Made by a program: the position numbers and the translations under genes
In this document: piece after piece, positions 17,262 to 24,009 of the stretch
How the letters are laid out: every line of letters starts with the position of its first letter
Position numbering within the stretch: the stretch's first letter is position 1
Notes under the pieces: model-generated
Seen by the model: only the letters and a program-made list of their open reading frames with translations
What the model was told of the DNA's origin: nothing
The model's database searches: none
Source of the DNA: Bradyrhizobium sp. B124
Lineage (GTDB): Bacteria; Pseudomonadota; Alphaproteobacteria; Rhizobiales; Xanthobacteraceae
Assembly (NCBI RefSeq): GCF_038967635.1
Contig: NZ_CP152413.1
Location: forward strand, 4,592,001 to 4,656,000
Length of the DNA stretch: 64,000 bases
Direction: 5' to 3'

Positions 17262-17819
17262 TTGAACGCACATGTCTCGCAAGGCGGTTGGCCGGTGCTG
17301 GTCTTGAATGCGGACTTCCGGCCGCTGAGTTATTACCCGCTGTCGCTCTGGTCCTGGCAGGACGCGATCAAGGCGGTGTTCCTCGATCGTGTCAACATCG
17401 TCGAATATTACGACCGAGCGGTACGAAGTCCTTCCTTCGAAATCCAGCTGCCGAGCGTCGTCTCCCTCAAATCCTTCGTCAAGCCGACCACCCACCCCGC
17501 CTTCACCCGGTTCAACGTTTTCCTTCGCGACCGATTCAGCTGCCAATATTGCCTGTCGGGCGACGACCTCACCTTCGATCACATCATTCCGCGCAGCAAG
17601 GGTGGCCAGACCACCTGGGAGAACGTCGTCGCCGCCTGCTCGCCGTGCAATCTGCGCAAGGGCAATCTGACGCCGCAACAGGCCAAGATGTTCCCGAAGC
17701 AGACGCCCTATGCACCGACCGTGCATCAGCTGCACCGCAACGGCCGGCTGTTCCCGCCGAACTATCTGCACGAGAGCTGGCTCGATTATCTCTACTGGGA
17801 TACTGAGCTCGATCCGTAA
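17262..17819 (+). CDS. HNH endonuclease
   Basis: A 185-residue protein with an HNH module at about residues 85-135: CQYCLSGDDLTFDHIIPRSKGG, then NVVAACSPCNLRKG, giving two zinc-binding CxxC pairs and the catalytic DH. It is of the type found singly in most alphaproteobacteria, with the N-terminal half VLNADFRPLSYYPLSLWSWQDAI. The start is chosen at a TTG (17262) because AGGAG lies 6 nt upstream; an ATG at 17241 and a GTG at 17220 in frame have no ribosome-binding site. Its substrate is unknown; DNA repair and restriction-like roles have both been suggested for the family. Confidence 0.88.
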   Translation: MNAHVSQGGWPVLVLNADFRPLSYYPLSLWSWQDAIKAVFLDRVNIVEYYDRAVRSPSFEIQLPSVVSLKSFVKPTTHPAFTRFNVFLRDRFSCQYCLSGDDLTFDHIIPRSKGGQTTWENVVAACSPCNLRKGNLTPQQAKMFPKQTPYAPTVHQLHRNGRLFPPNYLHESWLDYLYWDTELDP

Positions 17820-17934
17820 GACGCGGCGGTGTCGTCTAATATTATTCGCGCGTTGTGAAGCTTCGCCCGGAGCACGATCACGTCCTCCGGATTCTGCTCG
17901 CTGCCGCGCGGCATACCGAGCTCAAGGACAGGCA

Positions 17935-18192
17935 ATGTTGCTCGCCGGTCTGTCGACCGATCGATCCGAGAGCTTGTCGTACGAATAGCTCGGTTGGCTG
18001 GTCGGCCTGGCGGCGCAGAACACCAGACTCGGCGCGCTCACGATCCGCGCGATCGAAGACGGTTCTGGCGCGATGATTAGCTGCTTTGTCTATTATGCAT
18101 CTGCGGGGGCGACTGCGCATGTTCTCAACCTCCTGTCGCTTCCCGGCCAGGAAGTCGGCGTGCTGGGGTGGGATGTTCCGCTACCTCGATAG
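17935..18192 (+). pseudogene. Possible decayed ORF interrupted by one amber codon
   Basis: In one frame the region reads MLLAGLSTDRSESLSYE, a TAG at 17986-17988, then LGWLVGLAAQNTRLGALTIR and on to a stop at 18190-18192 (85 codons in all). The part after the TAG looks protein-like, with hydrophobic and charged patches in a sensible order, but I do not recognise a family. The rest of the 480-bp gap between the HNH and MarR genes shows nothing else that can be supported as a gene. It may be a gene remnant or chance. Confidence 0.25.
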
Positions 18193-18255
18193 CACCGGCC
18201 ACGTCGACGCCCCTGCCGCGTGATCGCATTTGCGTGATCATCGGCAACGCTCGAA

Positions 18256-18268
18256 GCAATATTATTGC
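18256..18268. promoter_or_regulatory. Palindromic operator candidate upstream of the MarR gene
   Basis: GCAATATTATTGC is a perfect palindrome of two six-base arms around one T, AT-rich in a GC-rich region, 31 bp upstream of the GTG start of the MarR regulator. This is the size and place expected of an autorepressor site controlling the efflux operon. Confidence 0.45.
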
Positions 18269-18299
18269 ATCCTAATAGTTCGCATCCTATCTAATTTGC

Positions 18300-18818
18300 G
18301 TGCCTCCTTCGCAATCCCATATCCACGCCGAGATCGGCCGCCTGATCACCAGGCTCGCGCGGATCTGGCGGCGCGAGTCGGATCAGGCGCTGTCCGATCA
18401 CGGCCTGTCCTACGCGACGGCTATACCGCTGCTGGTGCTGTCGCGGCAGGGCGAGAACGTCCGCCAGGGCGTGCTCGCCGACGAACTGGGGATCGAAGGG
18501 CCTTCACTGGTGCGGCTGATCGATCTGCTGCAGTCCGAAGGCCTGGTCGAGCGTCGCGAGGACCCAACCGATCGGCGCGCCAAGACACTGCATCTCACCG
18601 CGGCCGGCGAAGCCAAGGTCGAGGAAACCAACCGGGTGCTGCGGCGCGTGCGGGCCAGCGTGCTGAAGGATATCGGCAGCGAGGAACTTGCGATAACCTT
18701 CGAGACGCTGCAGCGCATCGAGGCGCGGGCGAGCCGCCTGCAAGACGCCAAGAGCGCTGCAGCCAAGACCGCTCTAGCCAAGACCGCTCTAGCCAAGACC
18801 GCTGCAGAGGCGAAATAG
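18300..18818 (+). CDS. MarR-family transcriptional regulator
   Basis: A 172-residue regulator starting with GTG at 18300. The winged helix is clear: LADELGIEGPSLVRLIDLL is the recognition-helix region and VERREDPTDRRAKTLHLT the wing with the conserved DxRxK pattern. The last 20 residues are a low-complexity AKTAL repeat encoded by a 15-bp tandem repeat, beyond the normal MarR dimerisation helix. It is the first gene of an operon with a FUSC pump (2 bp gap), DUF1656 and HlyD genes, and probably represses that operon in the absence of an aromatic acid or similar ligand. Confidence 0.92.
   Translation: MPPSQSHIHAEIGRLITRLARIWRRESDQALSDHGLSYATAIPLLVLSRQGENVRQGVLADELGIEGPSLVRLIDLLQSEGLVERREDPTDRRAKTLHLTAAGEAKVEETNRVLRRVRASVLKDIGSEELAITFETLQRIEARASRLQDAKSAAAKTALAKTALAKTAAEAK
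18761..18805 (+). repeat. Three tandem copies of a 15-bp unit inside the MarR gene
   Basis: AGCCAAGACCGCTCT occurs twice exactly at 18761 and 18776, and a third time with two changes at 18791. A degenerate earlier copy lies just upstream. The unit keeps the reading frame and codes AKTAL. Copy number could vary between strains without a frameshift. Confidence 0.88.
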
Positions 18819-18820
18819 TC

Positions 18821-20872
18821 ATGCGCGCGGAAGAGCCGTTCCTGGTCCGCCACGCGGACCTCATCTTCGCGTTGAAGACGTTCGCCGCGTCGATGCTGGC
18901 GCTTGTCATCGCATTGGCGATCGATCTGCCGCGGCCCTATTGGGCGATGGCGACGGTCTATATCACGTCGCAGCCGTTGGCCGGCGCGACCAGCTCGAAG
19001 GCGTTCTTCCGCGTGATTGGTACCCTCGTCGGCGCGAGCATGACGGTCGCCCTGGTGCCGAACCTGATCAATGCGCCGGAGCTGCTGTGCCTCGCGATCG
19101 CGCTCTGGGTCGGACTGTGCCTTTATCTGTCGTTGCTCGACGGCACGCCGCGCAGCTATGTCTTCATGCTGGGCGGATATACCGTCGCACTGATCGGCTT
19201 TCCGTCGGTCGCCGACCCGGGCAGCATCTTCGATGTTGCGCTGGCGCGGGTCGAGGAGATCTCGCTCGGCATCATCTGTGCGAGCCTGGTGTCGACCGTG
19301 GTGTTCCCGCGCAGCGTCGCGCCGGCGGTCGGCGGCCGCGTCAGGAGCTGGCTGTCGGATGCGCGCCGCCTGTCCCGCGACGTACTGCTTGATCGCGGGA
19401 CCAGCGAGACGCGCCGGGCCCAACGCCTTCGCCTTGCGACCGACATCGTCGAGATCGATACGCTGGCAACCCATGTCGCCTATGACCGGCTGGCCGATGC
19501 CGGCACCGCGCGTGGCCTCGGCGAGGTCCGGCTGCGCATGCTGATGCTGCTGCCGATCATCACGTCGATCGAAGACCGGCTCGCCGCACTCGGCGAAGCG
19601 GCGCTGCCAAGGCAGCCGGAGCTGCGGCGCCTGATCGGCGATCTCGCCGCATGGATCGTGGACGACGATCGCCAGCGGCAATCCGGCAACGAGATCCGCG
19701 CTGCGATCGCCGAGCGGCAATCTGCCCTCGACGGCCTCGCGCCGCGCGAGCGCATCATCACGATCAGCCTGCTGCTCCGGCTCCGCGAGCTCGTCGACAT
19801 CTCGGCCGACTGCCGCGCAATCGGCGATGCGATTGCCGCGGGCCAGGATATCTCAACCGTCCCGCTGGCGTTCCACCCGGAATCGGGCGCCGCGCCGGTC
19901 CGTCATCGCGACCACGGCATGGCGCTGTGGTCTGCCGCGGGGGCGGCGGTCGCCATCCTGATCTGCTGCGGCCTGTGGATTGCGACCGGCTGGGCCGATG
20001 GCGCCTCGGCGCCGATGATGGCCGCGGTCGCCTGCTCCTTCTTCGCCGCGCAGGACGAGCCGGCGCGCAGCATCCGGGCCTTCGGCCTGTTCTCGCTGGT
20101 CGCGATCGTCGTCGTCGCGATCTATCAATTCGCACTGGTGCCGGGCATCTCCCATGTCGAGGTTCTGATCGCCGCGCTGGCGCCGACCTTCCTGCTGTAC
20201 GGCTTCCTGATCGCGCGGCCCAAAACCGCGCCGATCGGCATGGCGCTCGCCGCCAACACCGCGACGCTGCTGGCGCTGCAATCGACCTACAGCGCCGATT
20301 TTGCCGGTTTTGCCAACACGTCGGTCGCCTTCTTCCTCGGTGTCGTCATCGCCGAGATCGTGACGCGGGTCGCGCGCGGCGTCGGCGCCGAATGGATCGC
20401 CAAGCGGCTGATGACGTCGGGCTGGCAGACGCTTGCGGTCGCGGCCGAGCGGCGCGGCCACGGCGATCGCGCGCAGTTCGCCGGTCTGATGCTGCATCGG
20501 CTCGGCCTCCTGGTCCAGCGCATCGCCTTCATCTCCGAGAGCGACCGCCGCGATGCCGACAGCCTGGTCCAGCTGCGCATCGGGCTCAACATCATCGACC
20601 TCAGGCGAGCCCGTTACGGCCTCGCCGCATCGACCGTGCGCACCATCGACGACATGCTGGACGACCTCGCGGCGGCGTTTCGTGCCCATGCGGACGAGGC
20701 GTTGCCGGCCGAATTGCTGTCGCGCGTCGATGCGGCCGTGACCGCGGTCGTCAAGGATCCCAATGAACGCGCGCGGGACGATGCATTGCTCGGCCTCGTC
20801 GGCATCCGCCGCGGCCTGTTTCCGGATGCGCCTGCGTATCGATCGCAGCCGGAGGAGAGTTTTGCTGCATGA
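18821..20872 (+). CDS. FUSC-family inner-membrane efflux protein (AaeB-like)
   Basis: A 683-residue protein with two membrane blocks of about five or six helices each (residues about 20-165 and 370-510), each followed by a cytosolic helical region; this duplicated layout is that of FUSC/AaeB proteins that export aromatic carboxylic acids or fusaric acid. Conserved start: LKTFAASMLALVIALAIDLPRPYWAMATVYI. The ATG at 18821 lies 2 bp after the MarR stop, and the stop overlaps the DUF1656 start by 4 bp, so translation is probably coupled. It should work with the HlyD-type adaptor encoded downstream; an outer-membrane channel gene is not adjacent. Confidence 0.92.
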   Translation: MRAEEPFLVRHADLIFALKTFAASMLALVIALAIDLPRPYWAMATVYITSQPLAGATSSKAFFRVIGTLVGASMTVALVPNLINAPELLCLAIALWVGLCLYLSLLDGTPRSYVFMLGGYTVALIGFPSVADPGSIFDVALARVEEISLGIICASLVSTVVFPRSVAPAVGGRVRSWLSDARRLSRDVLLDRGTSETRRAQRLRLATDIVEIDTLATHVAYDRLADAGTARGLGEVRLRMLMLLPIITSIEDRLAALGEAALPRQPELRRLIGDLAAWIVDDDRQRQSGNEIRAAIAERQSALDGLAPRERIITISLLLRLRELVDISADCRAIGDAIAAGQDISTVPLAFHPESGAAPVRHRDHGMALWSAAGAAVAILICCGLWIATGWADGASAPMMAAVACSFFAAQDEPARSIRAFGLFSLVAIVVVAIYQFALVPGISHVEVLIAALAPTFLLYGFLIARPKTAPIGMALAANTATLLALQSTYSADFAGFANTSVAFFLGVVIAEIVTRVARGVGAEWIAKRLMTSGWQTLAVAAERRGHGDRAQFAGLMLHRLGLLVQRIAFISESDRRDADSLVQLRIGLNIIDLRRARYGLAASTVRTIDDMLDDLAAAFRAHADEALPAELLSRVDAAVTAVVKDPNERARDDALLGLVGIRRGLFPDAPAYRSQPEESFAA

Positions 20873-21075
20873 GATATGAGCTCGACATCTACGGTGTCCT
20901 GGTCCCGGCGCTGCTGCTGTGGCTGATCGTGGCCTATGCGCTGAGCGCGGGGATCAGCCGGATCATGCAGCGCTTCGGGCTCTACCGGCTGGTCTGGCAT
21001 CGCGCGCTGTTCAATTTCGCCCTGTACGTATGTCTGCTGGGCGTCGTCGTCTATCTTTCGGAGTTTCTGCCATGA
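20869..21075 (+). CDS. DUF1656 small membrane protein (AaeX-like)
   Basis: A 68-residue protein with two hydrophobic helices (about 9-30 and 45-64) and the family opening MRYELDIYGVLVPALLLW. DUF1656/AaeX proteins are encoded between FUSC pump and HlyD adaptor genes throughout proteobacteria; the molecular role is unclear, perhaps assembly of the pump. It overlaps both neighbours by ATGA, so the three genes form a tightly coupled unit. Confidence 0.92.
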   Translation: MRYELDIYGVLVPALLLWLIVAYALSAGISRIMQRFGLYRLVWHRALFNFALYVCLLGVVVYLSEFLP

Positions 21076-21959
21076 AAGGGAATTTCGCCTGGCTCGGCCG
21101 GGTCGCGCTGACCGCGATCGCACTCGTCGCCGCGCTCGCCGTCGGCCGCGCGCTCTGGATCTACTACATGGAGTCGCCGTGGACTCGCGACGGCAGGGTC
21201 CGCGCCGACGTGGTTCAGGTAGCTCCTGACGTCTCCGGCTTCGTCACCGACGTGCTGGTCAAGGACAATCAGCAAGTGCATCGCGGCGATATCCTGTTCC
21301 GGATCGATCGCGCCCGCTTTGCCCTGGCATTGCAGCAGGCCGACGCTGCGGTCGCCGGCCATCGCGCGACACTGGATCAAGCCGACGCCGACCTCAAACG
21401 CTACAGCGCGCTGACCACCGATGCGGTGTCGCAGCAGAAGCAGGAGCAGGTACTGGCCACCCAGCTTCAGGCCAAGGCCGCCTATGACCAGTCGGTCGCC
21501 GATCGCGCGGTGGCGCAGCTCAACCTCGATCGCAGCGAAGTCCACGCGTCGGTGAACGGCACCATCACCAATATGGACCTGCGGCCCGGCGCCTACGTCA
21601 CCGCGGGCAAGGGCGTGATGGCGCTGGTCGACACCGATACGCTGCATGTCGAGGGCTATTTCGAGGAGACCAAGCTCGCGCGCATTCGCGTCGGCGACAA
21701 GGCGCAGGTCCGGCTGATGGGTGAGCCGGTCCGGCTCACCGGACATGTCGAGAGCATTGCGGCCGGCATCGCGGACCGCGACCGAACGGACGGCGCGAAC
21801 CTGCTCGCTAACGTCAATCCGACCTTCAGCTGGGTCCGGCTCGCACAACGCGTTCCGGTGCGCATCGCGCTCGATCACCTGCCGGATCGCATCGCACTGG
21901 TCGCCGGGCGTTCGGCCACGGTCGAGATCATGGACCAGAGCAATTTCGGTTCTGATTGA
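21072..21959 (+). CDS. HlyD-family periplasmic adaptor of the FUSC pump (AaeA-like)
   Basis: A 295-residue membrane-fusion protein. One N-terminal helix (about 8-30) anchors it, followed by a biotinyl-lipoyl half-domain (VVQVAPDVSGFVTDVLVKDN), a helical hairpin (about 90-165), the second lipoyl half (VNGTITNMDLRPGAYVTAG) and a beta-barrel domain. It links the FUSC protein to the outer membrane. The last five codons, for NFGSD, and the stop lie inside a palindromic repeat, so the native C-terminus may have been replaced when the repeat arrived. Confidence 0.93.
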   Translation: MKGNFAWLGRVALTAIALVAALAVGRALWIYYMESPWTRDGRVRADVVQVAPDVSGFVTDVLVKDNQQVHRGDILFRIDRARFALALQQADAAVAGHRATLDQADADLKRYSALTTDAVSQQKQEQVLATQLQAKAAYDQSVADRAVAQLNLDRSEVHASVNGTITNMDLRPGAYVTAGKGVMALVDTDTLHVEGYFEETKLARIRVGDKAQVRLMGEPVRLTGHVESIAAGIADRDRTDGANLLANVNPTFSWVRLAQRVPVRIALDHLPDRIALVAGRSATVEIMDQSNFGSD

Positions 21960-22041
21960 ATCAGAACCGAAACTCTAGACTCTTGTTTTGACGCGTTTTC
22001 TTCACGCGAACCGGCGTCCACTTCGCTCGAAAACGCTCTAG
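21945..22041. repeat. Palindromic repeat overlapping the end of the HlyD gene
   Basis: TTCGGTTCTGATT, one G, and AATCAGAACCGAA form a perfect 13-bp inverted repeat (21945-21971) that contains the stop codon of the adaptor gene. A second unit follows: GCGTTTTCTTCACGCGAACC and CGCTCGAAAACGCTCTAG. The whole block resembles a frequent Bradyrhizobium intergenic repeat and may serve as the operon's transcription end. Confidence 0.75.
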
Positions 22042-22054
22042 CTGGCCATGCGCG

Positions 22055-22918
22055 CTATTGCACGCCGTAGCGGGTGAAGTCGTCTCCGATGCTGCCCTGG
22101 ATCGCCTTGGCCGCCGAGATGTCGGCATTGCCGCCGGCCTTGTCGCCCTGCTTCAGCTTCGCCAGCCCGCGTCCATAGAGTGCGCTTGCCAGCTTCGGAT
22201 CGGTGCGTAGCGCGGAGCTATAGTCGTCGATTGCCGCGCGGAGCTCGCCGGTCTTCAGATGGATCAGGCCGCGCGAGTCGTAGGTCGCGGCGTCGGCGGA
22301 TCCCGATTGCAGCGCCTTGTTGCAATCTTCCAGCGCCTCCTGCAACGAACCAAGGATAGCCCGGCTCCAGCAGCGTCCGTTCCACACGCCGTCCAGGTTC
22401 GGCTCGAGGCGAATGGCCTGATCGTAGTCCTGCCCTGCGCGGGCATATTCATTTTTCTTCAGGTAGGCACCGGCTCGGTTGGCAAAGGCTTCGCCGTAAT
22501 TCGGGTTGAGCCTGATGGCCTGATCGAACGCGTCGGTCGCGCGATCGTATTCGCGCTTTCTGAAGTAAGCCACGCCGCGGTTGTTGAACGGCTTGGCGTA
22601 GGTTGGATTGAGCTCGATGGATCGATCAAAATCCGGGATGGCACGGTCATAGTCTCCCTTGGCGGCGTAGGCGTTGCCGCGGTTGTTGTAGGCGATCGCA
22701 AGGCCGGCCGGCGTCATGTCCTGACCCGCGTCGATCAGCGCCGTGCATCCTTCAATGCGCGCGTCGAGGGGCGCATGCTCTCGCCCGCTGCACAGTTCGA
22801 CGTTCCGCAGATAGCTGTCCTTCGGCTTCGTCTTCTGCGCGACCGCCGGTAATGCAAAGAGCGCAACGAGAAGCGATATCAGGTTGACAATTGCGCCGGC
22901 GCTTGCACGAGATTTCAT
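22055..22918 (-). CDS. Periplasmic tetratricopeptide-repeat protein
   Basis: A 287-residue protein with a signal peptide (MKSRASAGAIVNLISLLVAL, cleavage after AVA) and about five TPR units, e.g. AIAYNNRGNAYAAKGDYDRA, AKPFNNRGVAYFRKREYDRA and GEAFANRAGAYLKKNEYARA. TPRs form a helical scaffold for protein contacts; the partner is not evident. The ATG at 22918 is chosen because it starts the signal peptide directly. It is encoded 37 bp after the FecR-domain gene on the same strand and may be co-transcribed with it. Confidence 0.86.
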   Translation of the reverse strand: MKSRASAGAIVNLISLLVALFALPAVAQKTKPKDSYLRNVELCSGREHAPLDARIEGCTALIDAGQDMTPAGLAIAYNNRGNAYAAKGDYDRAIPDFDRSIELNPTYAKPFNNRGVAYFRKREYDRATDAFDQAIRLNPNYGEAFANRAGAYLKKNEYARAGQDYDQAIRLEPNLDGVWNGRCWSRAILGSLQEALEDCNKALQSGSADAATYDSRGLIHLKTGELRAAIDDYSSALRTDPKLASALYGRGLAKLKQGDKAGGNADISAAKAIQGSIGDDFTRYGVQ

Positions 22919-22955
22919 GTCGGCCCTTGCTTGCTCGAAAAGGCCCACGCTTGGC

Positions 22956-23609
22956 CTAGCATCCTCGGCAGATGTTCGGATTGAACTTGTGGAGGATGTT
23001 TTGCTCAGGTCGCTGCGTCGTTCGCGTCCCGGTCTTTCTGACCTTGCTCTTGCCCTCCTCGACGAGCGTAGCGAACCTCACCGTTCCATCCTCAGATATT
23101 TCGATGCGCGGCGTGGTGCCTCGAATTCCCATCGTTGCGGCAGGCGTGTCGATCTTCATGTCACCGGTCTTCGCGATATTGCCGGCAACGAAGGTGAACG
23201 TTCCATTGGCCAGCTTGAACAAGGTCGAGTTCGACTTGCCGTTCGGGTCGTATACAAATTCGGTCATCGCCATCTTGGCGTTGCTCGACAGATTGAACGA
23301 GGTGCCATCGGTGAAGTTGATCCCCACCCGTCCGTCGGCCCCGGTCTGCACCACATCGCCCAAATAGACGGGGTCGCCAACCTGCGTTTGAGGCGGTTTG
23401 TCGGGCAACCCTGCTTGAACGACGACAGCACCCGCATGCTCGATCGTGACCGAACCGGTGGCCGCCACTACTCTCCCGATGAATTTCAATGGAGAATTCT
23501 GGACTGCGGGCTGCGCCGGCTCGGTTTGCGCCTGCACCTCGCCGGGCGCGAGAGTTGCGAGCGCCAGGACGAAGCCTGCAAGCAATTGAACAAGCAAATG
23601 GATGCGCAC
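22956..23609 (-). CDS. Secreted FecR-domain protein
   Basis: A 217-residue protein. The start is set at a GTG (23609) with AAAGGAGG 5 bp upstream; it gives a clean signal peptide ending LAPGEVQAQ. A FecR domain follows (about 40-180): GRVVAATGSVTIEHAGAV, VYLGDVVQTGADGRVGINFTDG, and DTPAATMGIRGTTPRIEI, the last being the conserved turn of this family. It lacks the cytosolic anti-sigma part of true FecR, so it is a stand-alone periplasmic FecR-fold protein. It is divergent from a large adhesin whose N-terminus also carries a FecR-like domain. Confidence 0.83.
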   Translation of the reverse strand: MRIHLLVQLLAGFVLALATLAPGEVQAQTEPAQPAVQNSPLKFIGRVVAATGSVTIEHAGAVVVQAGLPDKPPQTQVGDPVYLGDVVQTGADGRVGINFTDGTSFNLSSNAKMAMTEFVYDPNGKSNSTLFKLANGTFTFVAGNIAKTGDMKIDTPAATMGIRGTTPRIEISEDGTVRFATLVEEGKSKVRKTGTRTTQRPEQNILHKFNPNICRGC

Positions 23610-24009
23610 GATCCCCTCCTTTGAGAAGATTTCGTCGTGTCGCAGCGCGATGGTAACCGGACCGTCGGGCCGAGACCGCAGGACCTTGAGTGCCAAAAGA
23701 GTTGCCGCAGACAGGCCTAAGTACCTGACGCAGTTCGACTAAAAATTAATAAGTGGACAATTTGCTTGGTAACTATACTATTAATCTTGTGGGGCTGCAC
23801 GCGCGATAAAGGACAGCTGTTCTGCCATTTTCGTAAAAGCTCCGCGCAGTACTGGAATTCGATTTTCACTACCGAATTTAGTTTCAATCAGGACGTTTCG
23901 GCGGGCAAGCCTATGGCTGCTGACGCGAGGATTTTTTACCTCGCGGCGAGCCAAACCAAAAAACTCGGCAACCACGTTCCGTCTGAATTGCTCAGCAGGC
24001 GAAAAGCCA
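23610..24009. other. Gene-free divergent control region between FecR protein and adhesin
   Basis: 400 bp without a convincing gene. The section 23740-23795 is unusually AT-rich (CTAAAAATTAATAAGTGGAC and ACTATACTATTAATC) and is the most likely promoter zone, but no -35/-10 pair with normal spacing could be settled. A minus-strand ORF at 23781-24089 has no protein-like content. Confidence 0.45.
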
